From NCBI RefSeq assembly GCF_000471905.2, contig NW_006500351.1, positions 1,699,801 to 1,763,800 on the forward strand: DNA of 64,000 bases, in the 5' to 3' direction. Positions within the stretch are counted from its first letter, which is position 1. Every line of letters starts with the position of its first letter. The position numbers and the translations under genes are program-made. The stretch comes from Amborella trichopoda. Lineage: Eukaryota > Streptophyta > Magnoliopsida > Amborellales > Amborellaceae. A model generated the notes under the pieces. It saw only the letters and a program-made list of their open reading frames with translations. It did not search any database and had not been told where the DNA came from. Shown here one piece after another: positions 50,640 to 62,700 of this stretch.

Positions 50640-51640
50640 AATGAGCGAGAACTTCGAGTGAAAACGATAGCGTGAAACGAAACAAAGGGGAACCGAAACG
50701 AAACGAAAAAAAACAAAAAACAAAAGAGGTGGATGGGCTGTTCGTTTTGGGTTTCATTGTGTGGGTTCCAGAGAGAGAGGGAGAGGTTGCAGAGGGCAGT
50801 TCGCGGTGGGTTAGAGGAAGATCCAGAGATCCCCATGGAGAGAAGTGGGGCGACTGAGGTAGAGTGGCAGGAAGGATGCGATGGTGTCAGGTGGAGACGA
50901 GACGAAATAATGGCTGGGTAGCAAAGAGAGGAGACAAATCCAGCCACCACAGAGGGAGATGACGGAGAAGGTTGCAGGGAGTTGGGGAGAGTAGAAAAGA
51001 GAGGTGGTGGAGGTGACTGACAGCAGCAGGGGAGCTCGTTGGTTTTTAGAGAGAGAAGGTGCGGGGAGGGGAGTGCACAAGAGAGTAGAGCGAGAGGGGA
51101 CGGACAGTCGAGGCGGAGATGGCTACTGGTTAGAGACGATGCAGCAGGTGAATGGCGGTCGTAGGTGAGTGAGTGATGCTAGCAGCAGTGAAGAAGATGG
51201 GGAGAAAGGAGGGTGGCAGTGACAGGAGGTGGCGGAGAAAGAGAGGATGGCGGAGAGAGAAGCAAAGGTGGGGCATGGCAGTGGGAAGTGGAGGACAGGG
51301 GCAGTTGGGTGAATCATGGGCGGCAGCTTCAGGCTGTCGTGGGTGAAATGGGAGAGGGAGTTGCCATGAGTGAAAAGGGAAGAGGGAGAGAGGGCTGTCG
51401 TGAGTGAAAAAAGGGCAGAGAGGGTGTCGTGAGTGTAAGGGACGGGAGTGAGAACTGCCGTGATTTTTTTTATTTTTTTATTTTAGTGAAAGAGAGTGGG
51501 TTAGGTGGAGCCGAGGGAGCAGGAGACAGAAAGGAAAGGTGGTCATGAGGGACCATAGGGAAAGAAAGAGAGAGGGAGAAAGAGTGAAACATTGACGGTT
51601 TATGCTGCTCTCCATGAAAGAGGAGAGAGAAAGAGGGAGA
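50640..51640. other. Purine-rich GA tract, no gene supported
   Basis: GA-rich low-complexity sequence on the plus strand (CT-rich in the sense of the element). It is equivalent in position to the CT-rich blocks of the other Tat-like LTRs. Short open frames here show no domain. Confidence 0.55.
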
Positions 51641-53083
51641 AAGAGAGTTACTTTAAAGGTTAGCAGTATCGACTCAATAATTTCTCTCTCCTTCCTATCT
51701 CTCTAATGAGCAAAGATAAAAATTTTATTCAATCAAAATGGAGTCCTTTACATTAAGTATCTCATATAGAGGTAGGGCCAACTATGCGTGGATGCTCAAA
51801 ATTTACCCTACTTCATGATAATTACATATTAAAATAATTAAAAAAATTTAAAAATGGGTACAAAATGATGATTTTGCCTTCAACTTAACAATTCACAAAA
51901 TTTCAATTCAGTCCATGCTGCTGCCCTAGAACATACGTGATCTTTTATGGCTGATTCAGAGTTGCTCCAGCGCTCGTTTGGTCAAAGGATGGTTGTTTTC
52001 TCGTAGGGCTCGAAATGGCGATCATTTTGATACCCATTTCGACCCACGAATCGTGTTTTTGGAGTACGATCACGCAATGCGAAATTTGGAAGAAACTTGC
52101 AAACTTTCGGATCAAGATTGCGCTCGTTTCTTGGCATTTCATCACGATTTCTTTGTTGAATTGTGACGAGCTCGTTATCACGATCGTTTTGCAAAGAACG
52201 CATCTCTATTTCGTGCCCGAACGACGATTTCTCACTTTTGGGTTTTTGACAGAAATCTAGATTTCGGCAGCCAGAATTTGCATTAACTTTAATGTGCTCG
52301 TACACCAAATCCAACCGTTCATCATCTGCGAGGTTCAACCCAGATGTAGACTCAAACCTTACACATGCAATGGAACTGGTTTTGCTTTGATCCGTTTTGC
52401 GAGCATCGTGATATGGTCGCTCAAGTGGGACGTGTCGCTACTGAATTTTCTGCAACCTTCATTACAAATCATCAACTTATCTCTAGCTTTTCTCCCGGCT
52501 CGAGCGTCGTCATGGGTTGTGCCACATATCAAGACGCTTGTTGTGACGAAACAAAGATGCACCCAAAATTTGGGCTCGATCTTACTTAAGATGGGAGAGA
52601 TATGGCCCGAGAAAATTGCTGCCCGCAACTATGAAAACCAGTCTCCATTAATGAAGACTGGTGCAGGGAGGGCGCACAGGAATAGCATGCGACCTACCCC
52701 ATTTCAGTGTTTTGCCCATAACTTTGTCTTGAAGTGTACGTTTAAGCCAAAATTTGACCTCTGGAGGTTTTCGACCATGTAAGATCCAATGACGGTTCCC
52801 ACAATTGTTTGACGCTCTGCTAATAGAGCTCCAGTTGTAGGGTCCAATTCGGGGTGCTAGAAGTTGATTTTTTCGTAATTGTTTCTTTATCTATACTGCC
52901 TTAGATATGTCGGATTGCGACGAAACTTGGCAGGTGGCCTTTTGAAGTCCTTAGAAACATTTTTACTTATTCTTGAGAAATTCTAAGACTGTCAGGAATT
53001 TGTCTGTGAATCAAGCCTTTATTTACTTGACCTTTCTTTATTCCGCATCGGGGACATAAGGTGCTGAAAAATACCTTCAAACA

Positions 53084-53847
53084 GTGGGTTACTCACTTGT
53101 CATTGTCTTCCCTCCTGAATGAGGGTAGAAGTTCCAAGCTACATGATTCGCTTAGCCTGATAGATGGGACTTCTACTTCGGCAATAGGCACTCTAATTTA
53201 TGTTTGTATGCATATTATGCTTAGTTGTGTCCTACTAACAATAGCTCATGCATTATGCGTTTTTCTGATAATTAAATTGTTCTTTCCCTCACACTGAAAG
53301 AGAATTAGGAAGCATGACTCCACTGCATGACACTTGTGTGAAATGTGGGCATTAGCCATGATTATTCATTTGTTATAGGTTGGGATGCAATGGTACTGAT
53401 CTACTTCTAGGCTTTTAACTCATCCCTTTTATTTTTATCTGTGTAGAGTGATAATTTCTTATTGTCGGAGGCAGGCAGCGGGACACTGGTGGCAAGTGTT
53501 TGATGCTCGGTGTTTAGCGAAAAACTTTTCTTGATAGTAGATGTTTGGTGGCGGTGCCACTTATCTATTTGGTTAATGTCTTCCTTGTATTTTGTGGGCC
53601 AGTAGTGCCTTGAACTGTTTGTAATGGAATTTTGGAGAATGTTTATTTAAGGAAATAAATTTATATTCTATTTACCCTTTAGTATTGTTGTGTGAGTTTA
53701 TTTTCTTTCATGGTTTGCTTTGATCCCGCTTTTTTATAAGTGTTGAGTCACTCCCACCTGAGTGGCATTCGCCACCTCACGTCGCGGTCTCGTACTTTGT
53801 CGCCCTCCAGCATGTACGGCAAGGGGTCAGGGGGCGGGGTCGTGACA
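53084..53847 (+). mobile_element. Chromovirus LTR 3' part, plus strand
   Basis: Inverted relative to copies A and B. Its complement matches 12381-13150 (AGCTTGGAACTTCTACCCTC, ACAATGACAAGTGAG). It ends GGGGTCGTGACA at 53847, matching the LTR end next to the primer site in copy A, but no primer site follows, so it is a 3' LTR or solo-LTR piece. The minus-strand Tat-like LTR begins right beside it at 53083. Confidence 0.75.
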
Positions 53848-53944
53848 CCACCTGTCAAACAAACTCCAAACCCTCGCGCAACAGTTCATATGCCCTATTA
53901 AGGGCCCTCAACTGACTATCCAAAGCACAAGCATCTCCTGAAGT

Positions 53945-54160
53945 GGGAAGAAAGCCCTTAAGCAAGGCCCCTACCACAAGACAAAAAAGAAAGACTGACT
54001 AATTGGGAAAGAAGCCCTTAAGCAAGGGCTCCGATTGCAAGACAACCCATGATTCTGACTGATTGGGTCAACAAGCCCTTAAGCAAGGCCCCCAGTTATT
54101 GGAACCAAAAAGAAGGACTTCTGAAGTGTGAAGAAAGCCCTTAAGCAAGGCCCTGACCAG
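53945..54160. repeat. About 60-bp tandem repeat (AAGCCCTTAAGCAAGG)
   Basis: AAGCCCTTAAGCAAGGCCCC or a close form occurs at about 53953, 54015, 54072 and 54134, a spacing near 60 bp. It belongs to the 3' region of the Tat-like right end. Confidence 0.75.
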
Positions 54161-56489
54161 TAGTTCAAGTCTCTTCTCCCCCTATAGTCTTGATGCCCTT
54201 AGGTCTACAACCTAGTCGTCGAAGCACCTCGGTCATCCCCCAAGGAAGAAGATTGGCACAATTCCCCCTTTTTCGGTCATGCTGATGCGGGTGACCGAGA
54301 AGAAAAAAGAAAGCCGAAGGACCAAGTTTGATTCCAAATGTTGTCCTTCTTGCTTCTCTCGAAGCACAACATTCAGTGGGGAAAGTTATTTTAGGATATT
54401 TTTCAACACTTGTATCCCCGATGCGAATAAAGAGGAAGTCAATCACGATCTAGGCCTGCGAGTACCAAAATGCCTACGGACCACGGAAGCACTGTTGAAA
54501 TAAACCCTGATCTTGAGCAAATTTTGAAAGGTGATAGATGGGTCCCAAAAAGCATGTGGAGGTATCACTTGACTCCCTAAGAACACCAGTAAAGTTTCGT
54601 CACGATCCGACGACGCTAAGGTGGATCAGAGGTAAAACCAGTTTTCATATTCGGCCTCTTACATGCTGAAAACGCACATTATAACTATAGCCCTATCACC
54701 AGAGCTTCAAATGAACATCAGACCACTTCTATTGGATTCAAAAGATCCGAAAACCCTCAGATATCAAATTTCAGTTCACTCGAACACTTCTGGACCATTA
54801 TGTGGCCAACTTATCCAAAACTTGTACGTTACCCACTATTCTGGTGCACCCTCGGTGAACCTATTTCCATTTATAGAAACTATGTAATGTGCTTTCGGGA
54901 TCACCTTTAAATGGCCATAACTTCTCCGTCTTAAGTCAGGTCAAGCCCAAATTTTAGGAGGATCTTCGTCTCGTCAACATGCACGTTTTAATATATGGCA
55001 CGGCCAGTGATACAGCCCGAGACGAAAGAAATCCTAGAGAGAAGTTGCTAAAAAAACTCATGTATTGTAGATTGTTGAAAGAATGAGATCCCCTCAATCA
55101 AACGGTCATATCATGAAGCCTCAACATCAGATCAACTTGAAAATGGACCCATTACGACCATGACGTTCAAGGCTTCGATCCATATTTCGGCGACTTCCCT
55201 AATGCAGAAAATTATGATCCGGTCATCAAATCGAGCCATTCTTGTCACCAAACGATCATGACAACTTCCTTTGATGAAAAGATCAAAGAAAAACATCAAG
55301 AAATAGACAAGATCCGAGATTTAAGAACGCAAATTTCTCATCATTTGCCTAATTTTGTCAAAGGCTCAAAACTTTGATTGTGGGTACTTTGTCAAAACGA
55401 TCACCTGGCCAAGACGATCACTTTCGTGATATTCTTTTCATCGAAAAGATGTCGGAAGAGTCCTAAGTGAGCCTCAAAAGATCATCACAACCAATGGCCA
55501 CTTTTTGGGGACCATCTTGTCATTTCGAAGATTGTGGGTAGGGTCAAAATGGTAATTTTGCCCCAAAAACGGGATTTAAATTTAGCTAAAAAAATTGTTG
55601 TTTCTAGCAATTAGGGTTAGTTTTGAGCATCCACCTTTATTTCAAGGGAATGCTATATACATGCATGATCATTTGTAAGGGGCCCCTTTTTCCCATAAGC
55701 AAAATATTAATAAAATTGGCTTGAGTTCCCCTTGTTTTACAATATTTTTGTCTCTACCCCCTTTTCCCGAAAGAGAGGAGAGAGAAAATTTTCCCCACAA
55801 GCCACTACCCTTCGAACTTCCCACTTTAAACCTAGAACCCCTCACTTCCAACTTGGAACTTCCCACTTTTAACCTAGAACCCCCTCACTTCCAACTTGGA
55901 AGTTCCCACTTCCAATCTAGAACCCCTCACTTCCAACTCGCAACTTCCCACTTCTAACCTAGAACCCCTCACTTCCCACTTAGAACATTCCACTCCCAAC
56001 CTAGCCCTCAAAACGGTTCGAGGGCCAAGCTAGGTAACCCCTCTTCTCTTTTTCTCTTGTTTTGTTTATTTTTTTCCCTTTCTCTCTCCTCTCTCTCTCC
56101 TACCTAACTGGGTCGGCAGCTACTGCCTCTCTCCCTCTCTTGTATCTCTTTCTCTCTCGCTCTCTCTCTCGCTCTCTCCCTCTCGCCCTCCTCCTTTCGC
56201 TCACTCGTTCTCCCACGCCCACCAAACTGAGGGCCTTGAAGGTGGAATGGATTTCACTTCTGCATGGATTTCACCTACATGGAAGGAGGCTCTGCTGGGG
56301 TTCGTCTGGCTTGGGTATGTCCCACAATTCAGTTCCTTGAGCATCCTCCGGGGTTCCATGGATTGGTTGGGCACATTTCTTGTCAAAATTCTAGTGTACA
56401 AAGGAGGTGCTACTGAATTTTCGTCAGGCCCTGTGTCCTTTTCTTTGACTTTCTTCCAGGTTTCTTGTGCATCCCTAAGTTATTTCCCT

Positions 56490-57200
56490 CACCCTCGGCT
56501 GAGTCGGTAGCTAATCTCTCTTTCTCCTCTCTCTCTCTCTCTCTTACCCTCAGTCGAGCTGATGGCTAAGCCGTTGACTCCTTTCTTCTCTCTCTTTCTC
56601 CACTCTCTCTCTCCCTCACCCTCGGTTGAGCAAATGGCTAAGCCGTCAGCTCCTTCCCTCTCTCTCTTTCTCATCTCTCTCTCTTTCTTACCCTCGGCCG
56701 AGTCGGTGGCTAAGTCGTCGGCTCCTTCCCTCTCTCTTTCTTATCTCTCCCTCGCTCTCTCTCTTTCTTGGCCGAGTCAGTGGCTAAGCCGCTGACTCCT
56801 CCCCTCTCTTTTTCTTCTCTCTCCCCATCCCCCTCTCTTTTGGCCAAGCTGGTGGCTATGCCGCCGGCTCCTTCCGTCTCTTACTCCTTCTTCTCTCTCC
56901 CTCTAACCCTCTCTTGGCCAAGCCAACGGCTAAGCTGCCGACTCCTTCCCCCTCTCTCTCTCTTTATCTTCTCTTCCCCCTTTCGCATGCGGGCCGAGCC
57001 GGGCTCTGGCCTCGAGCCGGAGCCCGCGTTCTCTCTCTTCTTCTCTCCCTCTCTTTCTCGCTTTCCCTCTCTTTTTCTCTCTCTCATTTCCTTCTCTCTT
57101 CTTCCTCGCTCACTCTTCTCTCTCTCTCCCTCTCTCTTGGCCGAGCCGACGGCTGAGCCGCCAGCTCCTTCCCTCTCTCTCTCTTTCTTCCTCTCTCCCT
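56490..57200. repeat. CT-rich block with recurring GGCTAAGCCG-type units
   Basis: Units of 70-120 bp each carry a GC-rich core such as GAGTCGGTGGCTAAGTCGTC followed by GGCTCCTTCCCTCTCTCTC. About seven cores are visible between 56490 and 57170. Weaker versions occur at 45250-45560. The 286-residue frame at 56768-57628 is a product of this low-complexity DNA. Confidence 0.65.
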
Positions 57201-57963
57201 CTCTCTCGTTCCCTTCTCTCTCTTCTTCTTCTCTTTTTCTTTCTAGTTTTCTCCCTTATCTCTCTCCTCTTTCCCTCTCTCTATTCTCCTCTTTCCCTCA
57301 CTCTCTCTCCTCCTCTTTTCCCTCACTCTCTCTCCTCCTTTTTTCCCTCGCTCTCTCACTCGTCTTTTTTTCCCTCATTCTCTCTCTCTTTTCTTCGCTC
57401 TCACTCTCTCTCGTTTCTCCTTGCTCTCTCTCTTTCTTCCTCGCTCTTCCCTCTTTTCTCCCTCCATTCTCTATTTCCTTAACTCTTATCTCCTCTACCT
57501 TCTCATCATTTTTTATTATTATTTCCATTTATATGAGGTTGTTTGTCAAGATGGTGCCAAAAGACCGTCAAATTAATAAGCAATCTCATGCCTTTCCCCC
57601 CTATTTTTTTTATTATTTACCCATCTAATGACTAGTCAGGGTCTTCTGACCCGCTTGTCTGGTTATCTCACATGTATGTGTTCATAAAGTGCAGAATGCG
57701 AGCAAGGGAGTTGGAGCCAAACCATCCTCATGCTAGGGGGCTTTCCACCGTGATCTAAGAGGGCACCTATGAATATCCGAGCATGTCACGAACCCACTGT
57801 GAGGTAGGTCCCACCTCACACCCTATAGTCCTCTCTCATTAGTTGGTACATGTCCGCACGTGCACCTCACACACTGTGGTTCCCACTAGAGTGATCTCGA
57901 GCTAGACCCTCACTTTTGGGTCCCCGCAAGGTCATCAGACCCGACAAGATTGAGGCCCAACCA

Positions 57964-58400
57964 AATTGCAGCCACATTTTAATCGTTGATCCTTTAGATG
58001 AGTCGGAAAAATAAAGGAGATACTCTCTTGTGCGTTGAGTGAGTTGTAATTTGATGGGCTTTTTTGGTAGCTGGCCGAATGTCCTCCTCAACCATGTATG
58101 ATTAAGACGCATCGGGTGACGTCTTTAGTGCAATCTACCGGATACTCATTGACGAAAGCAACATTGTTTTCAAACCTGATGCCGGTTATAGGCTCGTCTG
58201 TCACAGGTATCCTTAATAATCTGCCATACATCGTATAGGGTTGGAGTCATTTCACCGACGGTTAGACATGCAATATTTGTTTCCCTATACCATTTCCCTA
58301 TAAATGCCCTCAGTAGATTGCAATCGATATGTGAGACCCCAATATCCATTAATGGGCTCAATCTGGTCTTCTGAATCAGAGCTACATGTCATTGATCGTG
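57964..58400 (-). pseudogene. Plant mobile domain (PMD) gene fragment, decayed
   Basis: Read on the minus strand, 58361-58170 encodes IDCNLLRAFIGKWYRETNIA and then LTVGEMTPTLYDVWQIIK. This is the hallmark of the PMD family (MAIN/MAIL1 and transposon-borne relatives), whose usual form is ...LI-RWRPETHTFHLPFGEMT-TL-DV. The next segment continues in another frame (VTDEPITGI), and a third segment (58080-57964) in the first ORF's neighbourhood gives LRRTFGQLPKKP and RTREYLLYFS, the PMD middle region. At least two frameshifts are implied. The fragment stops at the LTR end at 57963; the rest is absent on this side. PMD genes are often carried by or near MULE and gypsy elements. A decayed MULE lies about 670 bp upstream on the same strand. 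Confidence 0.75.
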
Positions 58401-59065
58401 CTTTCATTTTGCTAGGGCTTGAATTGATTCGTCAATACAAAGTATATTTCTCTTTTAAAATGAAAATTTATAAGAAATGATAATAGTCAATAACATGAGA
58501 GATAAATCATTAACTAAAACAAATAGACTATTGTACCTCTTGCCTTTGCCTTGATGACATGGATGGCTCCCCTATGCCTCTTGATTATTCCGAGTCTTGC
58601 ATTGGTAATTCTATTTTCATAATTGTCATAAAAAAAGAACCCACAAGTGACATATCCACTATAAAAAAAGAGAGAAAAGCAGCATATCCAATTAAAAAAG
58701 AGACAGAAAATAATCAAACATAAATACATGTGCGCCAATAGTATGAAATGAACACAAGTGGAACAAACACCATTAATTTATACAATAACATAATTTCTCA
58801 AGAGTGGGTGCTTAATAGAAAATAAACAAATATAAATATATGTGTGCTAATATCACGAAATGAGCACAAGTAGAATAAACACTATAAACAAACATCATTA
58901 ATATATGTACTAATAAAATTTCTCATAAGTGGATGCTACAATTTAAAAAGACAGAATAAAGAAGATAAGTACAAATATATGCCTTCAAGTGGGTGCTTTA
59001 CTTGTTGCCTTGTTGTGACCAGTTCCTTTGCACCTACTATAGTGAATATGTCACACTAGTACTTC
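58401..59065. repeat. AT-rich spacer with a 112-bp tandem repeat
   Basis: AGAAAATAATCAAAC at 58705 recurs as AGAAAATAAACAAAT at 58817. The flanking words (AAATGAACACAAGTGGAACA against AAATGAGCACAAGTAGAATA, and AGTGGGTGCTT) repeat at the same offset, with a partial third unit to about 58995. No gene is recognised between the PMD fragment and the MULE. Confidence 0.65.
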
Positions 59066-60740
59066 CTACTACTTGATGCACTTCTTCTTAGGTCGGTCAG
59101 GGGGTCGTCTTAAGTGATGTGGAAGTATTCTTATTCTATAAGGAGGAAGTTGTTCACGCATATGCTCAAATAGATCAATCAAGGTAACTAGCCCAACGGC
59201 CAGACGATGCTTCCATGAACCACTTGATTGCTTCCTCAGAAATTGGTTTAATTTCACTCACATTCTCAAAATACTCTTGCATATTGTATGATCTATATGC
59301 TCCGATAAAGTATTTTACAAATCCCTTCTTAATATCATTAGGTATGTCTTTTACTTCCTTCTTAAAATTATCCACTAAATGACGCTCACAGAAAGCATGA
59401 TGGACATTCTAAAAAACTTGCAGGCAGTATCAACTAGACCAGGATGTTTATCTGACAAAAAAGTGACTTCACGATCTGTCCCAACAGAAGTCTTTAGAGA
59501 TTCTATAAACCATAACCAGTTTTTGGTACTTTCGGCATCCACAATAATGAATGCAAGGGGAAACATTTGTTTTTCCCCATTGAGTGAGTTGGCAGCAAGT
59601 AGAGTCCCAAGGTATCGTGCCTTCAATGATGTCCCATCGAGAAATAGAAATGGATGACTTCTACTTTTGAAGTCATGTATTGAGCCATAAAAGCTTAAGA
59701 ACATTCGACGAAATCTACCACCTTGCCATACTTATTCTGACGCGTAACTACCAGGATTCGTCTCCATCACACGATTTACATATATGGGTAACTAGTTGTA
59801 TGCCTCCTCTTGTGAACCATGTATGTCTTTGATGGTCATTTCTTTCTCTCGCCAAGCCTTGCAATAGGGTATTTCTAATTCATAATCTCGAGATAAATCA
59901 TTCATGATTTCTTTATCCTTGTAATGCGCAATGTCACTTACTTTTTTTTACTAATAATATGTAACAAATTTTTGGGACGCTCTTCTTTGTACATCATTGC
60001 TTGTCCCAATATTACACAAATGTTCTCTTTTCCATGTTTTGATGCTAAAAACATTGTCTTGCCAAACTTCGAAGCATATATCTCCCATTTACATCTATCA
60101 CCCATGCATTTTGCCCTTATATGTGATACCCTCATTTTTAACAAGACGGTATGTGAAATGGTGTACTGTAGCAAACTTACTACGGGCCACTTGAAAATCA
60201 CCTAGAGATTCAAACCATTGCCCTATACCGGTAAGTGCATCCTCCTATGAGCTAAAGAACCTTAGCGCATTGTGTAGGAGGATGCAATGCCTCTTCGATT
60301 GCCTTAGTTCATAGGAGGATGCAATGCCTTAGTTCATAGGAGGATGCAATGCCTCCTCCTATGAACTAAGAAACCTTGGTGTATCCTCTTCAATTTCCTT
60401 GTTATTATGTGAAGTACTTCCGCCTCTATGTTCACTCCCATTAAATAAATAAACGAACACATTATTCTCACGTTCGTTTGCGTTCAACATCTTCTCAATA
60501 TCATTGTCAATGAATAGGTTCACAATAAAACTTCTATTTCTCAGGACAAAATACCTCAATAATATCAAGTGCATGTCAATTGAAAAGCGTTTTGCTAGGT
60601 ATTTTCACATGTCATCGAACTTTGTTCTACTATCAATCATAAATGTACATGCATCACCACCAATATAATTTAAAGTCTCATAGACACTTGATCGAAGTTC
60701 TCCAACAATAAGGGTAGCTGAAGTTGTTGAACTGTTTGTT
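59066..60740 (-). mobile_element. MULE (Mutator-like) DNA transposon, transposase remnant
   Basis: Minus strand, N- to C-terminal. A PB1-like head at about 60700-60420 shows VNLFIDNDIEKMLNANE and NNVFVYLF. A MuDR-type zinc segment at about 60110-60030 shows AKCMGDRCKWEIYASK. About 59900-59760 shows CKAWREKEMTIKDIHGSQEE. The MULE DDE core at about 59650-59400 shows [40 protein letters not shown] and [10 protein letters not shown], carrying the first two catalytic aspartates. A post-core segment reads SYNMQEYFENV and EAIKWFMEAS, and the basic tail ends RPPDRPKKKCIK and a stop near 59066. Several in-frame stops and frameshifts are present, for example between the core and the post-core segment near 59400, and the SWIM zinc region is not seen. 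Terminal inverted repeats were not identified. The transposase is not functional. Confidence 0.8.
60236..60385. repeat. Short repeats with a perfect hairpin
   Basis: The word AGGAGGATGCAATGCC occurs three times between about 60280 and 60355. CTTAGTTCATAGGAGG and its exact complement CCTCCTATGAACTAAG flank an 11-base loop, giving a 16-bp stem at about 60328-60371. A related word CATCCTCCTATGAGCTAAAG is at about 60238. It lies within the decayed MULE gene. Confidence 0.7.
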
Positions 60741-60778
60741 CATCAAATAATGATTCGCTGTTGATTATTTGTGTGCAG

Positions 60779-62410
60779 AGGAGCAGTGAGATTTTACCCA
60801 AAGGGTCCATCTTCTTGCAAAGTTGAAGTGAGCATGAATTGCTAAGCTATCTGAGTCTGACGCATATGCCATTATCATTTACTTGTATTTTTTATATAAC
60901 ATGTGAAAGGGGCCTTTACCAATTTGAAATTTTTTGGTTTCAGCTTACCCTTTCTTATGAAGTTTCTGCAATCTTAGCAGGGGTGACTTCTGTAAGTATC
61001 ATAGTCTTTTCTTCCTTTTGTTACAGAATTAATATGATTGATCATATAAAGAAATAGGACCTTTGGGTGTCAAGAAAGCTGAACCAAGATTTCAGGTTAA
61101 TATTTTTATATATGAGTAAAGAAACACACCGTATGTACACATGTTAGATAATCTAATTTTAGCAATTCTATTTTTTTTATTTTTTTATTTTTGAAACTTG
61201 AAACATTAGATGGCACCCCTTAATAAGATTGTTTGTCTTTGTGTGTGTGTGTGTATTCTAGAATGCAACACACTAATGGTGAACTTAGAATTTAGTTGCT
61301 ACTCTTTGACCATATAATGCCCTTATATATTAAAAAATAGCTTTTAATCATAAATAGTTCATGTATTTTGGGAATGGTATTTTTGTTATTCAAACTCCAT
61401 CCAAAACTCAATTCAAATTTAAAAAGATTCTTTTGACTTTTTGAATTATGATTGGACTTTAAAAGTAATTTAAAATTCAAATTTATATTGTTAGTGTAAT
61501 TTTCATATTTATAAAGGCATATTCTTGTCAAACATTTCAGACTAGGAAATTCTAAATTTTACCATTAGTATAATATATCTTAGAATAAACCACACACACA
61601 CTCAGAAAGACCAAAACATGTAAAAGATAGATTTTTTTTAGTTGGAACATTAAATATCATTTGTTAATGATAATAGGAAGTTATACTCTAGGACATTGGA
61701 GTGGCATTATCTCAACTCACATCAGTACGTAGACTAATATGCGATTTAATTTCCATGGTGCCTCTACACGAGTATGGCCCCATCTACATTGCCTAACAAT
61801 CGACGTATGTCTCTTTGATGCATTCAAATCAGTGATTAAAAAGATGTTTTCAGATTTGAAAAATTCATCAAGTTAACTCAACCAACACTATTACGTTAAA
61901 CCCGCACTTTAACATCTTTCTATGTTAATGTATTCCATAAATTCATTTAGCATTGGTAGGAGACTACGTTGCTTTGCTGACATAATGGATTTGAATCCAC
62001 CAGCATTCAATTTTTTTTTTTTACTTCTAGCTTTTTACAAGATCTGAAAACTCAGCTGATTTTCCGAGATTACTGTTCATCTCAGCAAGAGGACTTGGTT
62101 TAGCAGTAACTGAGTTAACACCATTGAGTTTGAGTTTTTAAGCATTGGTTCTCATAAGCCACCAAAATTATGCCTACCAATGGAAACATCTTAAACTAAG
62201 GGTCCCTTCTAACTTCAGCACAGAGGGCTTTGGTGATGTTTAAATTATATTATGCTTTTATATGCAATGCAGCTTTGATTAGAATGCTAAGTTGCACGAA
62301 TAAGTCCTCCTCGTTCACCTTATATAAATCATTTGACTTCTTTTATCCGTCTCATTTTTCAGGCGTTGGTGCCACTTGTTGAAGGCCTTCTTGATGATGG
62401 TTTGAAGTAA
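60779..62410 (+). CDS. Polyketide cyclase/START-like plastid family protein, C-terminal exons
   Basis: Three plus-strand exons join in frame with GT-AG introns: 60779-60827, 60944-60991 and 62363-62410. They encode GAVRFYPKGPSSCKVE, LTLSYEVSAILAGVTS and ALVPLVEGLLDDGLK. Together these match the C-terminus of the plant polyketide-cyclase/dehydrase and lipid-transport (START/Bet v1 fold) proteins of the Arabidopsis At1g02470/At1g02475 type (family GxVRF-PKGPSSC-VELTVSYEV). Those proteins are plastid-targeted and their ligand is not known to me. A TAA ends the frame at 62408-62410. Reading on gives FATIAKSYYSGQPKT and then TGA at 62456, just what the family shows after GLERFA, so the TAA looks like a CAA codon changed to a stop. 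Upstream exons are not in view; a decayed MULE lies just before the first visible exon. It is either a gene with a very long disrupted intron or a pseudogene. Confidence 0.75.
60992..62362 (+). other. Last intron of the cyclase-like gene
   Basis: A 1.37-kb intron from GTAAGT at 60992 to the acceptor CATTTTTCAG at 62362. It contains a GT microsatellite at about 61237-61254 and AT-rich sequence. No other gene is seen. An exon-like piece at about 61058-61096 was considered and rejected. Confidence 0.6.
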
Positions 62411-62700
62411 TTTGCAACAATAGCAAAAAGCTACTATTCAGGCCAACCTAAGACCTGAAAGCTTTTCCTTGCTTTAGGTCCTAAGGCTCAAATTCTCTGA
62501 CAATCAGATGCGATTAATTGTGTAAATGTGAAAATGTATCCTGTTTGTACATATCTCTTATTAATGAACTCTGTTCCTGTTCTGCATTTTTTGTTTCTCG
62601 TTAAAGTATATATGCAAAGCTCAAAGATTGCAATGCCGTCGCATGGGAAACATGTTAAGGTTCCAAACATCCAATTTTCTCCCTGTAGTAATAAAAGGAT
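62411..62700 (+). terminator. 3' untranslated region with a candidate poly(A) signal
   Basis: After the apparent family stop TGA (62456-62458) the sequence is U-rich in the transcript sense. A good AATAAA lies at 62690-62695. The assignment rests on position alone. Confidence 0.35.

Larger units (their letters stand above)
45745..53083 (-). mobile_element. Tat-like element remnant on the minus strand
   Basis: Read on the minus strand, an LTR starts at 53083 with TGTTTGAAGGTATTTTTCAG, close to the start of the complete Tat element, and runs to about 48800, where words matching the Tat LTR end (CCTCTCTCACCGGTTGGTAC) are seen. A 3' untranslated region follows at about 48430-46546; it is the inverted counterpart of 36690-36900 (CATGAGTAAAAATGA words). 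A partial second LTR lies at about 46545-45745. No pol remains. A heavily broken fossil; the two LTR portions may belong to different subfamilies. Confidence 0.55.
53848..57963 (+). mobile_element. Tat-like element right end (3' region and 3' LTR)
   Basis: 53848-54385 is 3' untranslated sequence with a repeat of about 60 bp and a purine-rich GTGGGGAAAG before the LTR. The LTR runs from about 54386 to 57963; its start aligns with 4711 and its end (GATTGAGGCCCAACCA) with the Tat LTR end. It contains a long CT-rich block (56040-57530) with recurring GGCTAAGCCG-type words. The LTR end abuts PMD coding sequence at 57964, so the element entered a PMD gene. Broken; no internal coding region remains. 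Confidence 0.7.
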